64,000 nucleotides of DNA from Pseudomonas chlororaphis subsp. piscium (lineage in GTDB: Bacteria > Pseudomonadota > Gammaproteobacteria > Pseudomonadales > Pseudomonadaceae): the NCBI RefSeq assembly GCF_003850345.1, contig NZ_CP027707.1, positions 5,270,001 through 5,334,000 on the forward strand, given 5' to 3'. Below, one piece after another: positions 38,049-51,317 of this stretch. The notes beneath the pieces are model-generated. The model saw only the letters and a program-made list of their open reading frames with translations. It was not told where the DNA came from and did no database searches. The stretch's first letter is position 1, and each line of letters starts with the position of its first letter. A program made the translations under genes and the position numbers.

Positions 38049-38270
38049 TAGCTTCTGCAAGTAATTCTCAGTTGAGCGATTATTCAAGATTGTCCACTTC
38101 CGAGCAACCGACACCAGTCAACAAGGCGCTCGCTACACCGAAGGAAGGCCGAGCGGTTCGACGGCTAATTTTGCGAAGATTGCGGCAAAGCAAATGGCTA
38201 CACTGCGCAGGTGGTGCGCACCGGATGTGCGCAGGGTTCATTCAAAACGGCGTGGTAGCAGGAGAGTTGC

Positions 38271-41024
<2,754 letters not shown>

Positions 41025-41090
41025 CTCAGGGCAACGACCCGGTTGCCCCGAAGGTTCATGCTGGGGGCAACCTCCCACAAGGACGACACC

Positions 41091-42080
41091 ATGCGCACCA
41101 TTCTCTTCAGCAGCCAGAACTATGACCGCGACAGCTTCCTCGGCGCCGAGCTGCCGCCGGGCATCGAGCTACAGTTCCAGGCCGCGCGCCTGAGCCTGGA
41201 CACCGCGGCCCTGGCGGAACACCACGAAGTGGTCTGTGCCTTTATCAATGACGACCTGAGCGCCCCGGTGCTGGAACAGCTGGCCGCCGGCGGCACGCGC
41301 CTGATCGCGCTGCGCTCGGCCGGCTACAACCATGTCGACCTGGCCGCGGCCAAACGCCTGGGCCTGAGCGTGGTGCGGGTCCCGGCCTACTCACCCCATG
41401 CCGTGGCCGAGCATGCGGTGGCCCTGATCCTGGCGCTGAACCGCCGCCTGCACCGCGCCTACAACCGCACCCGCGAAGGCGACTTCAGCCTGCACGGCCT
41501 GACCGGTTTCGACCTGGTGGGAAAAACCGTCGGCATAGTCGGCACTGGGCAGATCGGCGCCACCTTTGCCCGGATCATGGCCGGTTTCGGCTGCCAGTTG
41601 CTGGCCCACGATCCCTTCCCCAACCCAGAAGTCGAGGCCCTGGGTGCGCGTTACCTGAGCCTGCCGGAGCTGCTGGCCCAGGCACAGATCATCAGCCTGC
41701 ACTGCCCGCTCACCGCCGACAGCAAACACCTGATCAACCGCCAGAGCCTGGCCCGGATGCAACCGGGGGCGATGCTGATCAACACCGGCCGCGGCGGCCT
41801 GGTGGATACCCCGGCGCTGATCGAGGCGCTGAAGAATGGGCAACTGGGCTACCTGGGACTGGATGTCTACGAGGAGGAGGCACAGCTGTTCTTCGAGGAC
41901 CGCTCCGACCTGCCGCTGCAGGACGACGTGCTGGCGCGGCTGCTGACCTTCCCCAACGTGATTGTCACCGCCCACCAGGCCTTCCTCACCCGCGAGGCCC
42001 TGGCGGCGATTGCCGACACCACCTTGCACAACATCGCCGCCTGGGCTGCCGGCGCGCCCTGCAACCTGGTGGAAGGCTGA
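41091..42080 (+). CDS. ldhA: D-lactate dehydrogenase (fermentative, NAD-dependent)
   Basis: A 329-residue 2-hydroxyacid dehydrogenase reducing pyruvate to D-lactate. NAD motif GKTVGIVGTGQIGATFARI; catalytic Arg in LINTGRGGLVDTPALIEALK, Glu in LGLDVYEEEAQLFFED and His in VTAHQAFLTREAL. ATG 41091 matches the family N-terminus (RTILFSSQNYD). It lies 66 bp downstream of gacS on the same strand, an arrangement shared with P. aeruginosa as I recall. Confidence 0.95.
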   Translation: MRTILFSSQNYDRDSFLGAELPPGIELQFQAARLSLDTAALAEHHEVVCAFINDDLSAPVLEQLAAGGTRLIALRSAGYNHVDLAAAKRLGLSVVRVPAYSPHAVAEHAVALILALNRRLHRAYNRTREGDFSLHGLTGFDLVGKTVGIVGTGQIGATFARIMAGFGCQLLAHDPFPNPEVEALGARYLSLPELLAQAQIISLHCPLTADSKHLINRQSLARMQPGAMLINTGRGGLVDTPALIEALKNGQLGYLGLDVYEEEAQLFFEDRSDLPLQDDVLARLLTFPNVIVTAHQAFLTREALAAIADTTLHNIAAWAAGAPCNLVEG

Positions 42081-42170
42081 GCCGACGGACCGGCGGTAAG
42101 CGAAGGTCATCTGCCTGCAACCTGAGGTATCGGGGTGCGTGCTAGCATACGCGCCAGATTTGGAGGACCC

Positions 42171-42608
42171 ATGGTCGAACACGATTTCCGCTACAGCCTG
42201 ATGAACCCGCAACACACCCTTATCGAATGCCGCGCCCTGGTGCCCGGCCGCTATCAGGTCACCGGCAACGGTGGTTCCATCCGCAACGACGACGTGCTGA
42301 TCGTCACCCTCAAGGGCAGCAAGGACCTGTCGATGCGCCTGACGGTGGAAACCGTGCGGCACCTGATCAATCCGGTCGGCCAGTGGGTCGCCGTGGCCCG
42401 CGGCCCGGTATTCGGCGAGCTGGCTATCCATCAGTGGCAAGTCAACTGCGACAGCTGCGCCACCGAACTGAACTTCGAGTTCGCAGTGGATGCCAAGCTG
42501 GGCAGCAAGGCGCAAAAGCCTGCGGCCAGCGCGCGGATCGCCGAGCTGGGCTGGATCAGCCAAGGGGAAAAACACCTCTGCCCGAAATGCCAGCGAGCCG
42601 CCCAATGA
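42171..42608 (+). CDS. Conserved hypothetical protein with zinc-ribbon-like cysteines
   Basis: A 145-residue protein: an N-terminal beta-rich half (HTLIECRALVPGRYQVTGNGG, VTLKGSKDLSMRLTVETVR) and a C-terminal half with C-x2-C (NCDSCATELNFEF) and a second C-x2-C at the very end (CPKCQ), likely binding zinc. GGAGG sits 5 bases before ATG 42171; the frame from 42135 is not needed. It overlaps the next gene by ATGA, so the two are coupled. Function unknown. Confidence 0.85.
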   Translation: MVEHDFRYSLMNPQHTLIECRALVPGRYQVTGNGGSIRNDDVLIVTLKGSKDLSMRLTVETVRHLINPVGQWVAVARGPVFGELAIHQWQVNCDSCATELNFEFAVDAKLGSKAQKPAASARIAELGWISQGEKHLCPKCQRAAQ

Positions 42609-43009
42609 AACGCCTGGCGTTGACCGCCGCGTTCGGCGCCGGCCTGCTGGGTTGCGCGGCGGAGCCGGTGAAACTGCAGCAGGATCGCAGCTACATCCTG
42701 GAGTGGATCGGCGAGCGTCCGCTGATCGACTACAGCCACCTGACCATCACCCTCGGCGAAGACGGTCGCGCCTATGGCAACGGTGGCTGCAACCACTGGT
42801 TCGCGCCCTACACCCTGGACGGCGACAAGCTCAGCTTCGGCAAGGTCGGCAGCACCCGCAAGATGTGCGCGCCAGCCCTGATGGAGCAGGAACGACGCTT
42901 CCTGCAGGCGTTGGAAACCGTCCAGCGCTGGGACATTTCCCCGATCGAGCAAGTGCGCTTCTGGCCGGCCGAAGGCAAGCCGTTGCGCTGGTGGCTCGAG
43001 GAAGGTTGA
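42605..43009 (+). CDS. META domain (HslJ-like) protein
   Basis: A 134-residue probable lipoprotein: short signal KRLALTAAFGAGLLGCAAEP with a lipobox-like LLGC, then a META/HslJ-type domain (LTITLGEDGRAYGNGGCNHWFAPYTLDGDKLSFGKVGSTRKMC, family core in pieces: GNGGCNHW and STRKMCAP). Two Cys in the core are typical. HslJ-type proteins are envelope factors of unclear role. Starts on the stop of the preceding gene. Confidence 0.87.
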   Translation: MKRLALTAAFGAGLLGCAAEPVKLQQDRSYILEWIGERPLIDYSHLTITLGEDGRAYGNGGCNHWFAPYTLDGDKLSFGKVGSTRKMCAPALMEQERRFLQALETVQRWDISPIEQVRFWPAEGKPLRWWLEEG

Positions 43010-43021
43010 TACCGTCCTCCT

Positions 43022-43118
43022 GTAGCCGCTGCCGCAGGCTGCGATAAGGTCCGCAGGACCTTCAGCGATCCAGGGATCGCAACGGCCTTGCTAGCCGTTC
43101 GCAGCCTGCAGCGGCTAT
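43022..43118. repeat. REPIN-like inverted repeat (family B)
   Basis: Left arm TAGCCGCTGCCGCAGGCTGCGA, as two parts of one arm, is matched by an inverted right arm TTCGCAGCCTGCAGCGGCTA at 43098-43117. Between them are three small hairpins (AAGGTCC/GGACCTT, GCGATCC/GGATCGC, AACGGC/GCCGTT). It lies after the META-domain gene, in convergent intergenic space. Confidence 0.82.
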
Positions 43119-43121
43119 CTA

Positions 43122-45089
<1,968 letters not shown>

Positions 45090-45098
45090 CAGCGCGCT

Positions 45099-45164
45099 AT
45101 CGCGGGCAAGCCTCGCTCCTACAGAAGCATTGGGTTTTCTGTAGGAGCGAGGCTTGCCCGCGAT
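45099..45164. repeat. REPIN (family A), inverted REP pair
   Basis: ATCGCGGGCAAGCCTCGCTC continuing to CTACAGAA, then a 9-base loop, then the exact inverted copy: arms of 28 bp. It lies in the convergent space between DUF2069 and the glycosylase gene. Confidence 0.92.
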
Positions 45165-45200
45165 GAACGATGACGCAGTACTCCAGAGAGCACGTCCAGA

Positions 45201-45872
45201 TCAGTGGTTGACCGTATACGCCAGCATCATCGAGATCTGGCACAGCGGCCGGCCACTTTCGGCATGCCACTGGTTGAAGGCGCCCTGCACGGTGGCCAGG
45301 TCCTTGAGGCTGCTGGGCACCTTGTCGATGATCTGCTGCGCATTCAGCGCCGCCACCACGTCATAGCTCGGTACGAAGGTGTCCTTGCCGACCATCCGCA
45401 GAAAACGCGGGGCCGACAGGCCGCCCAACTGGTGACCGTGCTTGGCCAGGTACTTCCACAGGCCGACGATGTCGGTTACCGGCCAGTCGGCGATCAAGGC
45501 GCCGAAACTGCCCTTCTCCTTTTCCACGTCCAGCACCATCTGCGCGTTGCGCGGCACGCTCTTGAGCTTGCCCAGGTGGCGAATGATCCGCGCATCGTGC
45601 ATCAGCCGCTCGAGGTGCTCGGCGCCCATCAGCACCACTTTCTCCGGATCGAAACCGAAAAAAACTTCTTCGAAGGCCGGCCACTTGGCGTCCACCAGGC
45701 TGTGCTTCAAACCGGCGCGGAATACCCGCAGGGCCAGGGTCGAGAGGTAACGGTCATCGCTGATCTTGCGCAATTGCGCCGGGGTTTTCGGCACCGGCAG
45801 ATGGGCTTCCAGCTCGGCCGCCGAACCGAAGCGGTTCAGACAGTATTCGTGCAGCCACTTGTAATCGCGCAT
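45201..45872 (-). CDS. DNA-3-methyladenine glycosylase I-like protein
   Basis: A 223-residue protein I place in the Tag/DNA glycosylase group on overall likeness to Pseudomonas proteins with that name (MRDYKWLHEYCLNRFG; DDRYLSTLALRVFRAGLKHSLVDAKWPAFEEVF; RFLRMVGKDTFVPSYDVVAAL). The zinc-binding Cys/His set of classical Tag is not evident, so it may be a divergent relative. If active it removes alkylated adenine from DNA. It sits 76 bp downstream of ttcA on the same strand. Confidence 0.65.
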   Translation of the reverse strand: MRDYKWLHEYCLNRFGSAAELEAHLPVPKTPAQLRKISDDRYLSTLALRVFRAGLKHSLVDAKWPAFEEVFFGFDPEKVVLMGAEHLERLMHDARIIRHLGKLKSVPRNAQMVLDVEKEKGSFGALIADWPVTDIVGLWKYLAKHGHQLGGLSAPRFLRMVGKDTFVPSYDVVAALNAQQIIDKVPSSLKDLATVQGAFNQWHAESGRPLCQISMMLAYTVNH

Positions 45873-45948
45873 GCCCTCTCCTAATGACGATAAAGAAACG
45901 GCGCTCAGAGGAGCGCCGTGATTCCATGATACAGAGCCGCGAAACGAC

Positions 45949-46773
45949 TCAGAGGTTCACCACATTGACGAAACGCGAGGCCGCGGTTTCGTCGATCTTC
46001 AGGCTGGTGAAGTCGAACAGGTTGCGGTCCGCCAGCTGCGACGGCACCACGTTCTGCAGGCCGCGGAAAATGCTTTCGGTACGACCCGGGGTCTTGCGTT
46101 CCCATTCCTGGAGCATTTCCTTGACCACCTGGCGCTGCAGGTTTTCCTGGGAGCCGCAGAGGTTGCACGGGATGATCGGGAACTGCTTGAGGTCGGAATA
46201 GGCCTGGATGTCCTTCTCGCTGCAATAGGCCAGCGGGCGGATCACCACGTTGCGCCCATCGTCGGCCCGCAGCTTGGGCGGCATGGCCTTGAGCGAGCCG
46301 TTGTAGAACATGTTGAGGAAGAAGGTCTCGACGATGTCGTCGCGATGGTGACCCAGGGCCATCTTGGTCGCGCCGATCTCGTCGGCGAAGGTGTACAGGG
46401 TGCCGCGACGCAGGCGCGAGCACAACGAGCAGGTGGTCTTGCCTTCCGGTATCAGCTCCTTGACCACCGAATAGGTGTCCTTCTCGACGATGTGGTACTC
46501 CACACCCAGTGTCTCGAGGTAGGCCGGCAGCACGTGCTCGGGGAACCCGGGCTGCTTCTGGTCCATGTTCACGGCGACGATGTCGAACTTGATCGGTGCA
46601 ACCTTCTGCAGGTGCATCAGCACGTCGAGCATGGTGTAGCTGTCCTTGCCGCCGGACAGGCAGACCATGACCTTGTCGCCATCTTCGATCATGTTGAAGT
46701 CGGCGACCGCTTCCCCGGCCTGGCGGCGCAAGCGTTTCTGCAGTTTGTTCTGGTTGACCGTAAGAGTGCCCAT
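45949..46773 (-). CDS. ttcA: tRNA 2-thiocytidine(32) synthetase TtcA
   Basis: A 274-residue PP-loop ATPase thiolating C32 of certain tRNAs. PP-loop [17 protein letters not shown]; paired cysteines for the iron-sulfur cluster in [13 protein letters not shown] and [30 protein letters not shown] is family-typical. The enzyme needs an external sulfur donor such as IscS. Confidence 0.97.
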   Translation of the reverse strand: MGTLTVNQNKLQKRLRRQAGEAVADFNMIEDGDKVMVCLSGGKDSYTMLDVLMHLQKVAPIKFDIVAVNMDQKQPGFPEHVLPAYLETLGVEYHIVEKDTYSVVKELIPEGKTTCSLCSRLRRGTLYTFADEIGATKMALGHHRDDIVETFFLNMFYNGSLKAMPPKLRADDGRNVVIRPLAYCSEKDIQAYSDLKQFPIIPCNLCGSQENLQRQVVKEMLQEWERKTPGRTESIFRGLQNVVPSQLADRNLFDFTSLKIDETAASRFVNVVNL

Positions 46774-46949
46774 GGCGCTTGAAATCCGCGGTGTGTGACG
46801 AAAAGCCGGTCATTTTACGCAAAAACCGCGCGCGGGCGAAGCGCCGGGCGCCAGCCGACCGATCAAATCGCCGAATGCGATTACCAGCCGCGCCGACAGC
46901 GCGATTTGCTCTAACGCCTGCGCCTTTTGCAAGTCAGTCCTTTCTATAC

Positions 46950-46966
46950 TGCGACATAAGGTCGCA
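46950..46966. promoter_or_regulatory. Inverted repeat in the Yip1 gene promoter region
   Basis: TGCGAC-ATAAG-GTCGCA, directly after a TATACT (-10-like) at 46945-46950, about 90 bp before the Yip1 gene. A candidate operator or mRNA-leader hairpin; regulator unknown. Confidence 0.4.
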
Positions 46967-47052
46967 CGCATATTCAGACCTTTACTTACTTGGCCGCTGG
47001 CCCGTAGGCGCTCCGTTGGGGGGCGATGGCAATAACAAAGGAGTGACTGACT

Positions 47053-47655
47053 ATGATTCATCATGTCGTGGGACTCTTCACCCACCCCGATCAGGAATGG
47101 CGAGAAATACGTGGCGACGAAGAGGAAAGCATCAGCCACATGTACCTCACCCACACGCTGATTCTCGCGGCGATTCCGGCGATTTCGGCATTTATCGGCA
47201 CCACCCAGGTCGGTTGGGTCATCGGCAATCGAGCGCCGGTCATGCTGACCATGGAAAGCGCGCTGTGGATGACCATCATGTCGTACCTGGCGATGCTTGG
47301 CGGGGTCGCGGTCATGGGCGCCTTCGTCCACTGGATGGCCCGCACCTACGACGCCAGCCCGAGCCTGGCGCGCTGCATCGCGTTCGCCACCTATACCGCG
47401 ACGCCCCTGTTCATCGGCGGCCTGGCGGCGCTGTATCCGCACATGTGGCTCGGCATGATCGTCGGCACGGCCGCTATCTGCTACACCGTCTACCTGCTGT
47501 ATGTCGGGTTGCCGACCTTCATGAACATTCCCTCGGACGAAGGTTTCCTGTTCTCAAGCTCAGTACTGGCCGTTGGGCTGGTGGTGCTGGTCGCGATCAT
47601 GGCATTCACCGTGATCGTCTGGGGTCTTGGCGTCGGCCCCGTTTACACCAACTGA
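47053..47655 (+). CDS. Yip1 domain inner-membrane protein
   Basis: A 200-residue protein with about five membrane helices. N-terminal cytosolic start IHHVVGLFTHPDQEWREIRGDEE is the bacterial Yip1-domain signature; LAALYPHMWLGMIVGTAAICYTVYLLYVGLPTFMNIP is typical of the C-terminal half. AAGGAGTG lies before the ATG. Function unknown, possibly envelope stress or lipid related. Monocistronic. Confidence 0.9.
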   Translation: MIHHVVGLFTHPDQEWREIRGDEEESISHMYLTHTLILAAIPAISAFIGTTQVGWVIGNRAPVMLTMESALWMTIMSYLAMLGGVAVMGAFVHWMARTYDASPSLARCIAFATYTATPLFIGGLAALYPHMWLGMIVGTAAICYTVYLLYVGLPTFMNIPSDEGFLFSSSVLAVGLVVLVAIMAFTVIVWGLGVGPVYTN

Positions 47656-47799
47656 CGTCGCTCAAAAAACAAACACAATCTGCCAACACAGGCCGCCGCA
47701 AGGCGGCCTTCCAATCTGCGCAACGACCATTCGGCGCCTGGACGATTCGGAATGCATCAGCTTTGCGGCATACTCACTCGCTCTGGAGAGCCGTTAAGC

Positions 47800-48291
47800 A
47801 TGCCCGAGCAACTCAATACCCGCGTCGAAGACTGTTTCCAACTCGCTGAATCCTTTTTCAAACGACCTTTCAAACGCCCGGTGGTCAGCCTCAAATTGCG
47901 CGGCCAGAAAGCCGGTGTCGCCCACCTGCACGAGAACCTGCTGCGCTTCAACCCGCAGTTGTACCGGGAAAACACCGAAGACTTCCTCAAACAGACCGTG
48001 GCCCATGAGGTCGCGCACCTGATCGCCCACCAACTGTTCGGCGAGCGCATTCAGCCCCACGGCGAAGAATGGCAACTGATCATGCGCGGCGTGTACGAAC
48101 TGCCGCCCAATCGCTGCCACACCTACGAGATCCAGCGTCGCAGCGTGACCCGCTACATCTATCGCTGCCCCTGCGACAACGACTTCCCGTTTTCCGCCCA
48201 GCGCCATCGCCTGGTCGCCCAGGGCCGGCGTTATCTGTGCCGGCGTTGCCGACACACCCTGGTGTTCAGCGGCGAAATGCGGGTCGAGTGA
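47800..48291 (+). CDS. sprT: SprT family zinc metalloprotein
   Basis: A 163-residue protein with a zinc-protease motif HEVAHLIAHQLFG and a C-terminal zinc ribbon formed by C-x3-C-type pairs (YRCPCDNDF and YLCRRCRHTL). ATG 47800 is chosen; the frame from 47752 would add 16 residues. SprT relatives (Spartan in animals) cleave DNA-protein crosslinks; the bacterial role is less clear. It converges with the CoA-transferase gene. Confidence 0.93.
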   Translation: MPEQLNTRVEDCFQLAESFFKRPFKRPVVSLKLRGQKAGVAHLHENLLRFNPQLYRENTEDFLKQTVAHEVAHLIAHQLFGERIQPHGEEWQLIMRGVYELPPNRCHTYEIQRRSVTRYIYRCPCDNDFPFSAQRHRLVAQGRRYLCRRCRHTLVFSGEMRVE

Positions 48292-48306
48292 GCCCGGTCC
48301 AGGCGC

Positions 48307-49488
48307 TTACAGGATGACCCGGCCCTGGCGTAACTCAGCGATGCGCTGCGCGCTGTAACCCAGCTCGGCCAGCACCTGGTCACTATGCGCCCCCAGCTCC
48401 GCCCCGATATGCCGAGGCTCCGGCAGCCCCTGGGAAAACTTCAACGGACAGGCCATTTGCGCCTGGTAGCTGCCATCGCCACGCGGCACCTGGCTGACCA
48501 ACTGCCGTGCCTGCAACTGCGGATGCGCCACCGCCTCCGCCAGGCCCAGCACCGGCTCGACGCAGGCATCGACTGCGGCAAACAGCTCTCGGAGCTCGGC
48601 AAAATCGCGCTTCTCGAACTCGACCTGCAGGGCCAGCTTGAGCGCCTGCTGTTGTTCCGGCTGCGGTGACAGCCCCTGGGCCGCCAGTTCCGGACACCCA
48701 AGCGCCTTGCACAGCGCCTGCATGAACGGCGGCTCCAGGCTGCCCACCGACAGCCAGCGGCCATCCCGACTGCGGTAATAGTCATAGAAGCTGCCGCCAT
48801 TGAGCACCTGCTGCTCCGCCGCGGGCTCGATCCCGCACGCCAGGTAGCCGGCCCCGGCCATGGCGTTCAGGCTGAACACACAATCGGTCATGCTCACGTC
48901 CAGGTGCTGCCCCAGGCCGCTGTGCTGGCGGGCAATCACCGCCGCCAGCAGGCCGATCACCCCATGCAGCGAACCTCCGGCGATGTCCGCCGCCTGGATG
49001 CCCAGGGGCAGCGGCCCGCTATCCTTGCGCCCGGTATAGCTGGCCAGGCCCGCCAGGGCCAGGTAATTGATGTCATGGCCGGCGCGATCCCGGTACGGGC
49101 CGGTCTGGCCATAACCGGTGATCGAGACATAGATCAGCTTCGGATTGAGCGCCTTCAACACCTCGTAGCCCAGCCCCAGGCGCTCCATCACCCCGGGACG
49201 GAACTGCTCCAGCACGATGTCGTACTCCAGCACCAGTTGGCGGATCACCTCCAGCGCCTCGGGTTGCTTGAGGTCCAGCGCCAGGCTGCGTTTATTGCGA
49301 TTGAGGTAGGCGTGGCTGGCGGACACGCCCTGATCGTGGGGCGGCAGTACCCGCAGCAGGTCCATGCGGGTCGGCGACTCGATGCGCAGTACCTCGGCGC
49401 CCATGTCCGCCAGCAGCAAGGAGGCGAACGGCCCCGGCAGCAGCGTGGAGAAATCCAGTACCTTGAGTGACGCCAGTGGCCCTTGCAT
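48307..49488 (-). CDS. CaiB/BaiF CoA-transferase family, alpha-methylacyl-CoA racemase-like
   Basis: A 393-residue enzyme with the racemase-type motif AGHDINYLALAGLASYTG (His and Asp pair), N-terminal LKVLDFSTLLPGPFASLLLADMGAEVLRIE (in parts) and GIQAADIAGGSLHGVIGLL. These features fit alpha-methylacyl-CoA racemase, which inverts 2-methyl-branched acyl-CoAs, better than a true CoA transferase. ATG 49488 follows GAGGG; the ORF to 49548 is leader. Pathway unknown. Confidence 0.88.
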   Translation of the reverse strand: MQGPLASLKVLDFSTLLPGPFASLLLADMGAEVLRIESPTRMDLLRVLPPHDQGVSASHAYLNRNKRSLALDLKQPEALEVIRQLVLEYDIVLEQFRPGVMERLGLGYEVLKALNPKLIYVSITGYGQTGPYRDRAGHDINYLALAGLASYTGRKDSGPLPLGIQAADIAGGSLHGVIGLLAAVIARQHSGLGQHLDVSMTDCVFSLNAMAGAGYLACGIEPAAEQQVLNGGSFYDYYRSRDGRWLSVGSLEPPFMQALCKALGCPELAAQGLSPQPEQQQALKLALQVEFEKRDFAELRELFAAVDACVEPVLGLAEAVAHPQLQARQLVSQVPRGDGSYQAQMACPLKFSQGLPEPRHIGAELGAHSDQVLAELGYSAQRIAELRQGRVIL

Positions 49489-49597
49489 GAGCACCCTCCC
49501 TTGCCGATTGATTGCCCACAGAGTAGGCAGCGTCTCGCGGCCCGGCAATCACCGCAAGCGCCACCCGGGCTGACCGTTGCGCTCAAACGCCGGGCAT

Positions 49598-49624
49598 GAA
49601 AAAACCCGCCGGAGCGGGTTTTTC
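49598..49624 (-). terminator. Terminator of dctA
   Basis: AAAACCCGC-CGGA-GCGGGTTTT hairpin with flanking A and T tracts, 16 bp beyond the dctA stop. Confidence 0.88.
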
Positions 49625-49639
49625 ATCAACGCGGTGAAG

Positions 49640-50974
49640 TTACTTCACGGTCGTCGGGGTTGGGCCTTCGGCGACGCCCAGGTCATCTTCTTCGCGGGTG
49701 TCGGAAATACCACGACCACCGGAAGCCAGCTCGACCTGCAGCTTGTCTTCGTCCAGTTCCTTGACCCACTTGGCGACAACCAGGGTGGCCACGGCGTTAC
49801 CCACCAGGTTGGTCAGCGCACGGGCTTCGGACATGAAGCGGTCGATACCCAGGATCAGCGCCAGGCCGGCCACCGGCAGGTGACCCACGGCCGACAGGGT
49901 CGCCGCCAGCACGATGAAACCGCTACCGGTCACGCCCGCGGCGCCTTTGGAGGACAGCAGCAGCACCAGCAGCAGGGTGATCTGGTGGGTGATGTCCATG
50001 TGGGTGTCGGTCGCCTGGGCGATGAACACGGCCGCCATGGTCAGGTAGATCGAAGTACCGTCGAGGTTGAAGGAGTAACCGGTCGGGATCACCAGACCCA
50101 CTACCGATTTCTTCGCGCCCAGGCGTTCCATCTTGATCAGCATGCGTGGCAGGGCCGATTCCGACGAGGAAGTACCCAGTACGATCAGCAGCTCTTCACG
50201 GATGTAGCGGATCAGCTTCAGCACGCTGAAACCGTGGGCGCGGCAGATACCGCCCAGTACCACCAGCACGAACAGCACGCAGGTGATGTAGAAGCAGATC
50301 ATCAGCTGGCCCAGCTGCACCAGCGAACCCACGCCGTAGGCGCCGATGGTGAAGGCCATGGCACCCAGCGCACCGATCGGCGCGAGCTTCATGATCATGT
50401 TGATGATGTTGAACATCACGTGGGCGAAGCGATCGATGAAGTCCAGTACCGGCTTGCCGTAGGCACCCAGGCGGTGCAGGGCGAAACCGAAGATCACCGA
50501 GAACATCAGCACTTGCAGGATGTCGCCGTTGGCGAAGGCGCCGACGATGGTGTTCGGAATGACGTTGAGGATAAAGCCGACGATGCTCTGGTCCTTGCCG
50601 GCGGTGACGTAGGCCGCCACTTTCGAGGCATCCAGGGTGGACACATCGATGTGCATGCCGTTGCCCGGCTGCACGACGTTGACCACGACCAGGCCGATCA
50701 GCAGGGCGATGGTCGAAACGATTTCGAAGTACAGCAGCGCGTAGCCACCGGTCTTGCCCACCGATTTCATGTTCTGCATGCCAGCGATACCACTGACGAC
50801 GGTACAGAAGATGATGGGCGCGATGACCATTTTGATCAGTTTGATGAACCCGTCACCCAGGGGCTTGAGGGCCACACCGGTCTGCGGGTAGAAGTGACCG
50901 AGCAGGATGCCGATGGCGATGGCAACGATCACCTGGAAATACAGGGATTTGTACAGTGGCTGACGAGTCGTCAT
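49640..50974 (-). CDS. dctA: C4-dicarboxylate:cation symporter DctA
   Basis: A 444-residue DAACS-family carrier for succinate, fumarate and malate. Motifs: [23 protein letters not shown] at the N-terminus, the Ser-rich loop [15 protein letters not shown], and the family core [37 protein letters not shown] closes the last helix. ATG 50974 follows GAGG; the frame to 51085 is untranslated leader. A sigma-54 promoter lies at 51114-51128. The DctBD two-component genes are not in the window. Confidence 0.97.
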   Translation of the reverse strand: MTTRQPLYKSLYFQVIVAIAIGILLGHFYPQTGVALKPLGDGFIKLIKMVIAPIIFCTVVSGIAGMQNMKSVGKTGGYALLYFEIVSTIALLIGLVVVNVVQPGNGMHIDVSTLDASKVAAYVTAGKDQSIVGFILNVIPNTIVGAFANGDILQVLMFSVIFGFALHRLGAYGKPVLDFIDRFAHVMFNIINMIMKLAPIGALGAMAFTIGAYGVGSLVQLGQLMICFYITCVLFVLVVLGGICRAHGFSVLKLIRYIREELLIVLGTSSSESALPRMLIKMERLGAKKSVVGLVIPTGYSFNLDGTSIYLTMAAVFIAQATDTHMDITHQITLLLVLLLSSKGAAGVTGSGFIVLAATLSAVGHLPVAGLALILGIDRFMSEARALTNLVGNAVATLVVAKWVKELDEDKLQVELASGGRGISDTREEDDLGVAEGPTPTTVK

Positions 50975-51113
50975 TGCAAAGTTCCTCAAGAGCGCCGTTG
51001 CACACCATCCATCGATGCACACGACGCCTAAAGTGCGAACCCTCCTGCGCTGGAGGGATTTGTTGTGTTGAGCTGCGGGGAACACCTCTGGTTGCTCCCT
51101 GCTCCTCGCTATC

Positions 51114-51128
51114 GCAAAGCTCGTGCCA
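51114..51128 (-). promoter_or_regulatory. Sigma-54 (RpoN) promoter of dctA
   Basis: Minus strand TGGCACGAGCTTTGC: GG at -24 and GC at -12 with exactly 10 bases between. A start site near 51103 would leave a leader of about 130 nt. dctA genes are known to be RpoN-dependent, activated by DctD-type enhancer proteins. Confidence 0.85.
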
Positions 51129-51206
51129 GCTTGCCGAAAAACCCTGAAGGCCTTTGGACATCAGGGGTTGCGCCCGCCTTTGGTTATCCCGGCTCCCGGG
51201 TGAAGT

Positions 51207-51220
51207 GGCGGATTTCCGCC
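51207..51220. promoter_or_regulatory. Palindrome 1 upstream of dctA and araC-type gene
   Basis: GGCGGATTTCCGCC. Its centre is 41 bp from palindrome 2 and about 110 bp upstream of the predicted dctA start site, a typical position for an enhancer-binding-protein site. Confidence 0.6.
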
Positions 51221-51247
51221 CATCACCCGACGCTCGTCCTACAATTT

Positions 51248-51261
51248 GGCGGATATCCGCC
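51248..51261. promoter_or_regulatory. Palindrome 2 upstream of dctA and araC-type gene
   Basis: Perfect palindrome GGCGGATATCCGCC. A looser third copy, GGCGG-N10-CCGCC, lies at 51275-51294, just before the regulator gene. They may be DctD-type enhancer sites, an AraC-protein operator, or both. Confidence 0.6.
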
Positions 51262-51317
51262 TTGTCCAGTCGTTGGCGGCTGTTAACATCCGCCACTTAA
51301 TGGACGGATCAACCTTC

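Noticed and set aside
38040..38100. Fur-box-like sequence before the pirR-type gene (TGAGAATTACTTGCA on the minus strand)
   Set aside because: Only one half resembles a Fur site; the match is too weak to claim, although iron control would be reasonable for this pair.
49577..51031. 484-aa open frame opposite dctA
   Set aside because: His/Asp/Gly-rich antisense product with no family features; dctA is certain on the minus strand.
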